5,069 bases of DNA from NCBI GenBank assembly GCA_937904375.1, contig CALDIG010000213.1, forward strand, positions 1-5,069, in the 5' to 3' direction. The notes under the pieces are model-generated. The model was not told where the DNA came from. It saw only the letters and a program-made list of their open reading frames with translations, and did no database searches. The stretch is from an uncultured Prevotellaceae bacterium. Lineage in GTDB: Bacteria > Bacteroidota > Bacteroidia > Bacteroidales > Muribaculaceae. Positions within the stretch are counted from its first letter, which is position 1. Every line of letters begins with the position of its first letter. The position numbers and the translations under genes were made by a program. This document shows, piece after piece, positions 1 to 5,069 of this stretch.

Positions 1-280
1 GTTTCAATACTCGTTAATCGTTACACGTTACTCGTTACTCACGCCGAAGGCGTTTCAACAAACCACGCCGCAGGCGTTTCAATACTCGTTAATCGTTACA
101 CGTTACTCGTTACTCACGCCGAAGGCGTTTCAACAAACCACGCCGCAGGCGTTTCAATACTCGTTAATCGTTACACGTTACTCGTTACTCACGCCGAAGG
201 CGTTTCAACAAACCACGCCGCAGGCGTTTCAATACTCGTTAATCGTTACACGTTACTCGTTACTCACGCCGAAGGCGTTT
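1..280. repeat. Tandem array of an identical 75-bp unit (about 3.7 copies, open at left edge)
   Basis: Units begin at 1, 76, 151 and 226; the first three are complete and identical base for base, and the fourth stops after 55 bases at 280. Each unit has two parts. The first holds four near-identical heptamers (TCGTTAA, TCGTTAC, ACGTTAC, TCGTTAC; 11-38 in unit 1). The second holds two small perfect hairpins, ACGCC-GAA-GGCGT (41-53) and ACGCC-GCA-GGCGT (65-77), each running into GTTTCAA. The array ends exactly at the stop codon of the neighbouring minus-strand gene, whose TAA uses the last two T of the array, so that gene's transcript should run into it. Because the array reaches base 1, the true copy number is unknown. 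I see no gene in 1-278. Function is unknown; a REP/STRR-like intergenic repeat with hairpins able to end or stabilise transcripts is possible. Confidence 0.95.
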
Positions 281-803
281 AATGGTGAACTGACCTCACT
301 TTGACTTCCAGTGAATCCATAAACGCTTTACTGCGTATTTCCGCCTCTCGATAATTACCGCTCACGGCGTAAACGCCCGGCGCGATATGCCCCAAGTCAA
401 AGTAAAATCCGCAGTTGATACCTACGAAGTTCATCAAGTCCTCAAACTGGATGTCTTGACCCATCAAAATCCGCTTGTCGCCGTCGCACTCCTTCAACAA
501 GTGAAACAGCGATTCCAGATAGCCGTGGTCGAAATGCCCCAACTCCTTAACGTCGCGGTGCAACAACTCGTCGCAGTCTTTGGCAAACAAATACCGGGCC
601 ACATCGCCCATCTGCTGCCATGCGAGCGCAAGAATACGCCCCTCAAAGTGCGCTATCACGGCACTGCCGCCATCAAAACGCACCTCATAACCCGCAGAAG
701 TCCATTTCGACTGCACTTCATTCACCTGCTTGCTGCAAAACGGCTCTTGCAATCGCAAGACCCAATTCACCTGCTTAATCAATTCTTTCTTATCCGTGAA
801 CAT
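279..803 (-). CDS. Hypothetical protein, 174 residues, soluble
   Basis: I do not recognise this protein. It starts with ATG at 803 and ends with TAA at 281-279. The sequence is a balanced mix of charged and hydrophobic residues with no signal peptide, no convincing membrane segment and no catalytic motif I can name. It carries three scattered cysteines in the N-terminal and middle parts, a His/Asp-rich patch around residues 82-93 (LHRDVKELGHFD), and a hydrophobic, glycine-containing stretch near residues 126-146. A good Bacteroidetes-type promoter lies about 100 bases upstream (910-940), giving a fairly long leader that contains a 14-bp tandem repeat. The leader before the ATG is A-rich (GAAAG five bases upstream) rather than a strong Shine-Dalgarno. 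Its GC content (about 53% in the line at 541-600) is clearly higher than that of the restriction-modification genes upstream, so it probably belongs to the host backbone or prophage rather than to that cassette. It is the most plausible coding frame here; the opposite frame is a shadow. Confidence 0.7.
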   Translation of the reverse strand: MFTDKKELIKQVNWVLRLQEPFCSKQVNEVQSKWTSAGYEVRFDGGSAVIAHFEGRILALAWQQMGDVARYLFAKDCDELLHRDVKELGHFDHGYLESLFHLLKECDGDKRILMGQDIQFEDLMNFVGINCGFYFDLGHIAPGVYAVSGNYREAEIRSKAFMDSLEVKVRSVHH

Positions 804-824
804 AATCTTTCGTTTTTAGTTCTC

Positions 825-852
825 TACACCATACACACTACACCATACACAC
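825..852. repeat. Two perfect tandem copies of a 14-bp unit
   Basis: TACACCATACACAC occurs twice back to back (825-838 and 839-852). Each unit is itself two related heptamers, TACACCA and TACACAC. It lies in the untranslated leader of the 174-residue protein gene, between its promoter and its start codon. Confidence 0.9.
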
Positions 853-886
853 GAGCGCAGCGAGTATAATTGTGAACATATAAAAA

Positions 887-917
887 TACTTTTGCGATAA
901 AACTTACCGCAAAAGTA
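887..917. repeat. Perfect 10-bp inverted repeat with two facing -7 boxes
   Basis: TACTTTTGCG (887-896) and its exact reverse complement CGCAAAAGTA (908-917) are separated by 11 bases. Each arm contains TACTTTTG, which fits the Bacteroidetes -7 consensus TAnnTTTG, one on each strand pointing at the other. Only the minus-strand copy has a matching -33 box. A repressor operator over the start site, or two face-to-face promoters, are both possible. Confidence 0.8.
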
Positions 918-940
918 CCTCATAGCCCCAATCCACCAAA
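910..940 (-). promoter_or_regulatory. Bacteroidetes-type promoter for the 174-residue protein gene
   Basis: Reading the minus strand, TTTG (940-937) is followed by 19 bases and then TACTTTTG (917-910). This matches the known Bacteroidetes sigma-ABfr pattern in both boxes and spacing. Transcription should start near 904-906, giving a leader of about 100 bases to the ATG at 803. The -7 box forms one arm of a perfect inverted repeat. The -33 box lies just past the terminator of the upstream operon, so this gene is a separate transcription unit. Confidence 0.7.
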
Positions 941-947
941 AGACAAG

Positions 948-976
948 AAAAAACCTCGACCGAAGCCGAGGTTTTT
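948..976 (-). terminator. Rho-independent terminator of the restriction-modification operon
   Basis: AAAAACCTCG (949-958) pairs with CGAGGTTTTT (967-976). On the minus strand the inner bases allow two more pairs closing a TTCG tetraloop, then a run of six T follows (953-948). It starts five bases after the stop codon of the last operon gene. The hairpin has T-runs on both sides, so it could also stop plus-strand transcripts. Confidence 0.9.
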
Positions 977-980
977 ATTG

Positions 981-2057
981 TTATTGTTGTTCAATCTTTC
1001 TTTTTGATTTGTATGTTATACCACCCTCGCATACAAATTGTAGTTCTAATTGAATCGGGGAATAGTAGTACTTAACTTGTTCCACTTCACTTTCACCAAT
1101 AATTTTACTCATTTCTTTTGCTACATACCACATTAAAACAGGTGGTATTGCATTCCCAATCTGCTTATAAGATTTAGGCTCGGATTTATTAAGAATAAAA
1201 TCATCCGGAAATGATTGAATGCGAGCCGCTTCTCTCGGTGTGAAACGCCGATATAATTCTTCTTCGGGCTTGACCAAAAGAATAGGGTCACGAGAATTCA
1301 TGCTTGTTTTGGCCAAGTGGGAAGTTATCGTTAAACATGGAGCTTCCAAGTCTTGCCAAAGCCCCCTTTTCATATTTTTCTTGGCATTTTTCACACCCTG
1401 AACCGCTCTTTGGGAGAAATAGTATTTTTGTTCGGGAATCGCAAGCGTTTCAATAACTGCCCTTAAAGGAACCGCTTCAGCTTCAGAACATACTTGTGCT
1501 GGAAAATTAAAACTGAAAACGCAATCTTTGCGAATACCTATAATAAATACTCTTTCTCTGCGTTGTGGAATGCCATATTCAACCGCTTTAAGTAGCTTAA
1601 AGTCAACGTTGTAACCAACACGCTGAAAATCGGTTACAATTCTTCTTATAATTGCACCTTTCTGTAAAGTCAACAACCCTTTTACATTCTCACAAATGAA
1701 ATACTTTGGGCGTTTTGTCTCAAGATACCGAACAATTTGCTTATATAAGTTAGCACGGTCATCATTCGTATCCTTAGTGGGATTTACAGTGCTGAAAGAC
1801 TGGCATGGGAAACCTCCTATAACCATATCAACGTCGGGAGTATTCTCAAAGTCAATAGTTGTAACATCAGCGCAAACTGCTTTATGCTTAAAGTTTTGAT
1901 TATATGTTTCAACGGCATACTTATCAAAATCAACTGCGAAAACAATATCAAAGGGAAGTCTGTCGTAATACTTCCCAAGATATGAGAATCCGCCAATAAG
2001 CCCTAAATCAGACCCACCACAACCACAAAACAATGAAGCAACTTTTAATGTTTCCAT
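981..2057 (-). CDS. DNA (cytosine-5-)-methyltransferase B of a type II restriction-modification system
   Basis: Transfers a methyl group from S-adenosylmethionine to carbon 5 of a cytosine in a specific DNA site, protecting it from the partner nuclease. All core motifs are present (numbering from the ATG at 2057, 358 residues): SAM-binding motif I SLFCGCGG (8-15), catalytic PCQ (84-86, Cys85), ENV (123-125), QRR (165-167), REAARIQSFP (275-284) and GNAIPP (301-306). The target-recognition region, about residues 175-270, is short, implying a single short target. A tail of about 30 residues follows the last motif. Two starts are possible: GTG at 2069, overlapping the nuclease gene by 11 bases and adding four residues (MDSK), or ATG at 2057, one base after the nuclease stop. 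I prefer the ATG because the motif spacing fits either and ATG is the commoner codon; neither has a clear ribosome site, so translational coupling to the nuclease is likely. Last gene of the operon. The family call is firm; the target sequence cannot be read. Confidence 0.95.
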   Translation of the reverse strand: METLKVASLFCGCGGSDLGLIGGFSYLGKYYDRLPFDIVFAVDFDKYAVETYNQNFKHKAVCADVTTIDFENTPDVDMVIGGFPCQSFSTVNPTKDTNDDRANLYKQIVRYLETKRPKYFICENVKGLLTLQKGAIIRRIVTDFQRVGYNVDFKLLKAVEYGIPQRRERVFIIGIRKDCVFSFNFPAQVCSEAEAVPLRAVIETLAIPEQKYYFSQRAVQGVKNAKKNMKRGLWQDLEAPCLTITSHLAKTSMNSRDPILLVKPEEELYRRFTPREAARIQSFPDDFILNKSEPKSYKQIGNAIPPVLMWYVAKEMSKIIGESEVEQVKYYYSPIQLELQFVCEGGITYKSKRKIEQQ

Positions 2058-2058
2058 C

Positions 2059-3486
2059 TTACTGTCCACTATAGCGATGCTCTATTACATCTGTGCCAAA
2101 GTTCATTTGATAAATTGTCGGGTAAACCTCTATTTGCCCTTCTTGAGATTTTTTGAACGGATTTTGAATCCGAACAACGATGGTTTTAGACTTTGTAAAG
2201 TAAACGCGGTAGATATTATAGAAATCTCCATATTGTTCCGCTGCAACCCACTCTTTTGCAGTAATATTTAATGTGTCAAGCCATTTGCTATCAAAAGAAG
2301 GTTCGGTTATTCTTTTTGTTGATTTAACCTCTATATATCGTGCAAATTCTGGTTTGGTTGGGTTTTCATCAGCTTCAATAGAAGATATGTCGTAACCAAG
2401 TCCTTTTGTCTTACCCAACAAAAGAACTTTATTGACTAATCTTTCTTTATAATTCCTTACTCGCTCTTGTTCCAATTTGAAAACCAATGCTTCACCTTCA
2501 TCTCCTAAATCAACCGTTGATTTAGTAGCTCCGCCTTCGGCCTTTTGTTGTTCTTTGCCAACGACTACAACTTCTCCACCGAATGAAGTGGAAATGGTCA
2601 GTAATTCATGATTGAAACTACCGTAAAATCGTTTCCATTCACTCACATATAAATCTCTATTAGAAGCACTGTCTAATTGATAGGAATAAGCATCAAAGCC
2701 GAAGTCGTTAAGGTGCTTTATAAATAAGGCTATACTATTCGTTTCATCCTTGTTGAGCCATAGGTAAGTTGCGTCAGTCTCAATAATATTAGCCAATTCG
2801 AGTAAATTGAATTGTTCTTTAATATGTTGCCAAGCATGAGAACCAGACAATTTTTCTCTCTTGACTTTATTGGCCCTATCTTGAATTATCCTATCATATA
2901 CATCTTTAAAGTGTACTTTGCCCTGCAAAACATCAAGGTTGTTCAAAACATAATACCCGATTTCCTGTTTTGTTAAAAGCACTTTATTTGTCTGTGATTG
3001 AGCATAAAAAAGGAGTGCTACCACATAACAAAAAGGTTTAATATGAATATTGTTCTTTATATCTTCTTCATAGAATAGAGACCATTTGGCACCATTAGGG
3101 AACTGAAAATTTAAGCAGAGATTCTTGAAGAATGTTGGAAAGTCATTCTCCTTTACTAATTGTTTACATGATTCAGATTCAAACATGTAAACAATATTAG
3201 TTGAATCATCTCTTTGTGGATAATAAAGACCCAACAAAGTCCCAGCAATTTCAGTAAGGTGATTTAAAACAGTTTTTTGATTTCTTTCTGGTAATGTATC
3301 GAAAGAAGAAGTATTAAATAGTACACTTGATAATGTTGCACAACACCTACTTTTAAACTCTGTTTCAGTACATGGGCAAAACTTATGTACCATATTAGCA
3401 TACAAGGGTAGCAAATCTTCCATATCGGTCTGACTTTTACCTCGTATTATAGTGCAACGGTATTGGTGTTCGGGAATATAACTCAT
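2059..3486 (-). CDS. Probable restriction endonuclease with C-terminal DUF3883 (PD-(D/E)XK-like) domain
   Basis: Predicted nuclease of the system, cutting DNA left unmethylated by the two flanking enzymes. The C-terminal part (about residues 326-445 of 475) reads as a DUF3883 domain: GDEGE (328-332), GYDISS (364-369), YIEVKSTK (384-391), then an NITAKEW (407-413) and DFYNIYRVYF (421-430) block. Asp366 and the Glu386-x-Lys388 pair form the expected PD-(D/E)XK metal site, with Glu332 as a possible fourth residue. Residues 1-325 match nothing I can name and presumably recognise DNA; they include a cysteine cluster (Cys37, Cys39, Cys48, Cys49) and a basic helix-like stretch around 204-213. The ATG at 3486 shares an ATGA with the stop of methyltransferase A (4-base overlap), indicating translational coupling, and the stop is one base before the ATG of methyltransferase B. 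The codons are AT-rich (28% GC in 2401-2460). The endonuclease role rests on the domain and on the position between two methyltransferases; DUF3883 also occurs in other defence proteins. Confidence 0.8.
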   Translation of the reverse strand: MSYIPEHQYRCTIIRGKSQTDMEDLLPLYANMVHKFCPCTETEFKSRCCATLSSVLFNTSSFDTLPERNQKTVLNHLTEIAGTLLGLYYPQRDDSTNIVYMFESESCKQLVKENDFPTFFKNLCLNFQFPNGAKWSLFYEEDIKNNIHIKPFCYVVALLFYAQSQTNKVLLTKQEIGYYVLNNLDVLQGKVHFKDVYDRIIQDRANKVKREKLSGSHAWQHIKEQFNLLELANIIETDATYLWLNKDETNSIALFIKHLNDFGFDAYSYQLDSASNRDLYVSEWKRFYGSFNHELLTISTSFGGEVVVVGKEQQKAEGGATKSTVDLGDEGEALVFKLEQERVRNYKERLVNKVLLLGKTKGLGYDISSIEADENPTKPEFARYIEVKSTKRITEPSFDSKWLDTLNITAKEWVAAEQYGDFYNIYRVYFTKSKTIVVRIQNPFKKSQEGQIEVYPTIYQMNFGTDVIEHRYSGQ

Positions 3487-4514
3487 AAATGCTTAAGTAA
3501 TTGCTTTGCTATCTCATCAGCCATTAATGGGGGTACAGCATTCCCGACTTGTTTTAATTGGCTACCCTTTCCGCCAATGAACAAAAAAATATCGGGAAAT
3601 GATTGAATTCTTGCGCTTTCCCTTACGGTTGGCACGCGATTATAGGAATAATGAAAATGGTGATTGTGCCCTGTGTCAATAGTAAAACAAGGTTTCTTGC
3701 TATCCATTCTCGTCCAAGCAATGTGAACTTTTCGTAAGCTCCACATTTCTTTTGGTAAGCACTTATAGTTGCAACCGTCAGGCACCATTGCTATTATCCG
3801 CTTTGTCTCTGCTGTATGAACAGTTGCTTGATGGTTGTTCAAAGTCGTACTATTTTTACGCATCAAACGTTGGTAATCACTTTGAGCTGAATTAGGATAG
3901 CTCTCACCATCATTTATTGTATCTTCGGGCAAATCTGATATTGCTTCTTTAGTTGTTATTCGTATTTCTGTAGTTGGTTTTGGGAAAATATACTCACTGC
4001 CCAATAATCCTACAAAAATCGCTCTACGACGATTTTGTGGAACGCCATAATCAGAAGCGATTAAAACTTTATATGCAACATTATAACCCAATGCTGAAAA
4101 ATCATTTATAATAGCGTCTCTTACTGCACCATTGCCTATTGATAAAATATTAGGGACATTCTCCATAACAAACGCTTTGGGCTTGAAATGATCAACAAAA
4201 CGCACAAAGGACTTATAGAGTTTGTTCCTATCATCGTCAATTATGCGTTTTCCTGCAACTGAAAAGCCTTGACATGGTGGGCCACCTATTATAACATCGA
4301 CCTCATGTAAATTGAAATCTTGTTCTACTTTAGCGGGGTCTAGATTTAGCAAGTCAGCGTTCAGTGTGTCAGTATTTTTGTGATTAAAGCGGTAAGTTAC
4401 AAGAGCATCCTCCCAATTATCAATGGCAAGTTTCACATCAAAACCAGCCATCTCGAATCCAAGAGATAGCCCGCCACAGCCAGAAAACAAGTCAATAACA
4501 ATAGGTTTTTCCAT
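3483..4514 (-). CDS. DNA (cytosine-5-)-methyltransferase A of a type II restriction-modification system
   Basis: SAM-dependent enzyme making 5-methylcytosine in a specific DNA site. The 343 residues contain the full motif set: motif I IDLFSGCGGLSLGF (7-20), catalytic PPCQGFS (79-85, Cys81), ENVP (118-121), QNRRR (160-164), RESARIQSFP (298-307) and GNAVPP (324-329). The target-recognition region lies about 175-297 and ends in a histidine-rich stretch (TGHNHHFHYSYN, 281-292) just before motif IX. The ATG at 4514 puts motif I six residues in, normal for compact bacterial enzymes, and there is no in-frame upstream alternative that adds homology. A TACTTTTG promoter box lies about 35 bases upstream. 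Being first in the operon, it would be translated before the nuclease, consistent with protection first. The block from PCQ to QRR resembles methyltransferase B (shared DDR..LYK..VR, ENV, DF...GYNV, YG.PQ), but the target regions differ, so the two should have different targets or strands. Confidence 0.96.
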   Translation of the reverse strand: MEKPIVIDLFSGCGGLSLGFEMAGFDVKLAIDNWEDALVTYRFNHKNTDTLNADLLNLDPAKVEQDFNLHEVDVIIGGPPCQGFSVAGKRIIDDDRNKLYKSFVRFVDHFKPKAFVMENVPNILSIGNGAVRDAIINDFSALGYNVAYKVLIASDYGVPQNRRRAIFVGLLGSEYIFPKPTTEIRITTKEAISDLPEDTINDGESYPNSAQSDYQRLMRKNSTTLNNHQATVHTAETKRIIAMVPDGCNYKCLPKEMWSLRKVHIAWTRMDSKKPCFTIDTGHNHHFHYSYNRVPTVRESARIQSFPDIFLFIGGKGSQLKQVGNAVPPLMADEIAKQLLKHL

Positions 4515-4548
4515 AATTTATTAATGGGGAATTGCATCTTATGAACTG

Positions 4549-4556
4549 CAAAAGTA
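4549..4556 (-). promoter_or_regulatory. Probable -7 promoter box of the restriction-modification operon
   Basis: TACTTTTG on the minus strand (4556-4549) matches TAnnTTTG. Transcription would begin near 4544, about 30 bases before the ATG at 4514. The expected -33 position (about 4576-4580) reads TGGC rather than TTTG, so the promoter may be weak or activator-dependent. The leader before the ATG is AT-rich with no Shine-Dalgarno. Confidence 0.55.
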
Positions 4557-4594
4557 AGCATTATTTTTGATTCTGAGCCACCTTGTGGATAACT

Positions 4595-4619
4595 TTTTAC
4601 CCAAAGGGTAAAATTTGGG
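4595..4619. promoter_or_regulatory. Nested inverted repeats upstream of the operon promoter (candidate operator)
   Basis: TTTTACCC (4595-4602) and GGGTAAAA (4606-4613) form a perfect 8-bp inverted repeat around AAA. The same bases also allow a second one, CCCAAA (4600-4605) with TTTGGG (4614-4619). The centre lies about 50-60 bases upstream of the -7 box, suitable for an activator or repressor site. No controller-protein gene is in the window. Confidence 0.45.
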
Positions 4620-4620
4620 C

Positions 4621-4657
4621 AAAAAAGGGAGCGAGAGACTAAACACCTCGCACTCCC
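4621..4657 (-). terminator. Probable rho-independent terminator of the phage-type gene
   Basis: On the minus strand GGGAG-TG-CGAG (4657-4647) pairs with CTCG-CTCCC (4635-4627), with TG bulged, and six T follow (4626-4621). It separates the incoming transcript of the phage-type gene ending at 4737 from the restriction-modification operon. Confidence 0.65.
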
Positions 4658-4690
4658 CAAAAATGAGCAACATAAATAGTCAATTTCTCT

Positions 4691-4720
4691 ATAACCCATA
4701 ACCTATAACCCATAACCTAT
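4691..4720. repeat. Heptamer tandem repeat (ATAACCC / ATAACCT)
   Basis: Four heptamers alternate ATAACCC, ATAACCT, ATAACCC, ATAACCT (4691-4718) and two further bases continue the pattern. The repeat lies 16 bases past the stop codon of the phage-type gene, in its 3' untranslated region. Confidence 0.85.
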
Positions 4721-4736
4721 GTAGTGCAGCGCATTA

Positions 4737-5069
4737 TCAAGTGCCGTCAATCGTGACTTCTTTGATGTCGCGATGTTCGTTCAACGTAGTCAGTTGAACG
4801 AAAGGCACGTTTACGGTGCAACCATCCCATTGGTTGAACCGTATGATAATGCGGTGGACTACATATAAAAGGTCGTGATACGGCTTTTGCAAAGCCTGGG
4901 CGATGGTATAGAGTTCCCTCTTATCCGAGCCGCTGTTGTTGGTCTGCGACTTGCCGGGCACGCTGCCGACAAGGTTACTATGCACGCGCATAGTAAAGCA
5001 GAACATATTGACGGCTTCCTGTATGTCGGTTGACCAGTCGCCACCCTCCTTGCTGTCGGAGTCAATCTT
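4737..5069 (-). CDS. Phage-type protein, C-terminal fragment (possible portal-like protein), 5' end outside window
   Basis: The frame is open from the window edge (5069) to TGA at 4739-4737, followed directly by an in-frame TAA, so 110 residues of a longer protein are visible. The internal ATG at 5006 is probably not the start, because the codons before it (KIDSDSKEGGDWSTDIQEAV) read as normal protein. The segment with VHSNLVGSVPGKSQTNN, GSDKREL and ALQKPYHDLL, ending in a short FNQW element, resembles from memory the C-terminal part of portal-like proteins in Bacteroidetes prophages; I could not confirm this. If right, the full protein helps form the DNA entry ring of a phage head. GC is high (35 of 60 bases in 4921-4980), unlike the operon downstream. 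A terminator at 4621-4657 ends the unit. Coding status is well supported; the product name is tentative. Confidence 0.65.
   Translation of the reverse strand, partial: KIDSDSKEGGDWSTDIQEAVNMFCFTMRVHSNLVGSVPGKSQTNNSGSDKRELYTIAQALQKPYHDLLYVVHRIIIRFNQWDGCTVNVPFVQLTTLNEHRDIKEVTIDGT

Noticed and set aside
1..280. CRISPR array
   Set aside because: The whole 75-bp period is identical, including what would be spacers, so there are no variable spacers. No cas gene is present.
387..869. 160-residue plus-strand reading frame
   Set aside because: It lies almost entirely over the 174-residue minus-strand gene, runs through the 14-bp repeat, and has no promoter or ribosome site. It is a shadow of the opposite strand.
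981..4514. Vsr mismatch-repair or controller-protein gene within the operon
   Set aside because: The three genes fill the interval with overlaps or one-base gaps, leaving no room, and no such motifs appear in other frames.
4584..4592. DnaA box (TTATCCACA on the minus strand)
   Set aside because: A single perfect match without clustered boxes, a replication gene or an unwinding region. It is probably chance in AT-rich intergenic DNA.
4433..4699. 88-residue minus-strand reading frame
   Set aside because: It overlaps the start of methyltransferase A in another frame and spans the heptamer repeat, terminator and promoter, so it is not a plausible gene.
4859..5065. 68-residue minus-strand reading frame at the right edge
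   Set aside because: Its translation is low in complexity (rich in Arg, Ser, Thr, Ala), and the alternative frame gives a longer, protein-like sequence open to the window edge.

Overview
The window looks like chromosomal or prophage-associated DNA from a member of the Bacteroidetes, probably a Bacteroidales. The main evidence is the promoters. A TTTG box, 19 bases, then TACTTTTG (940 to 910, minus strand) matches the Bacteroidetes -33/-7 consensus (TTTG, then TAnnTTTG). A second TACTTTTG lies just upstream of the methyltransferase operon. Start codons are preceded by A-rich leaders without clear Shine-Dalgarno sequences, which also fits. The genus cannot be fixed from the sequence.

Layout, all genes on the minus strand. 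From the right edge: the C-terminal part of a phage-type gene, possibly a portal-like protein (5069 to 4737); an intergenic stretch with a heptamer repeat, a terminator, a nested inverted repeat and a promoter (4736 to 4515); a compact three-gene operon (4514 to 981) encoding cytosine-5 DNA methyltransferase A, a DUF3883-type nuclease-like protein and cytosine-5 DNA methyltransferase B; a strong terminator (976 to 948); a promoter region with a perfect inverted repeat and a 14-bp tandem repeat (940 to 825); an unrecognised 174-residue protein gene (803 to 279); and an array of identical 75-bp tandem repeats running off the left edge (280 to 1).

The three central genes overlap or nearly abut and read as one type II restriction-modification operon. 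The first gene made is a methyltransferase, so protection would precede the nuclease. Two complete C5 methyltransferases around one nuclease suggest an asymmetric recognition site needing one enzyme per strand, as in HgaI and LlaJI; this is inference. The block is visibly AT-richer than both flanks (sample 60-base lines: 28% GC inside it, 53% and 58% in the flanks), so it looks like an acquired defence cassette beside phage-derived DNA.

The least ordinary features are the 300-residue unassigned N-terminal part of the nuclease, the 75-bp array, the recurrence of 7-bp-period repeats in all three intergenic regions, and the two inverted repeats at the promoters.
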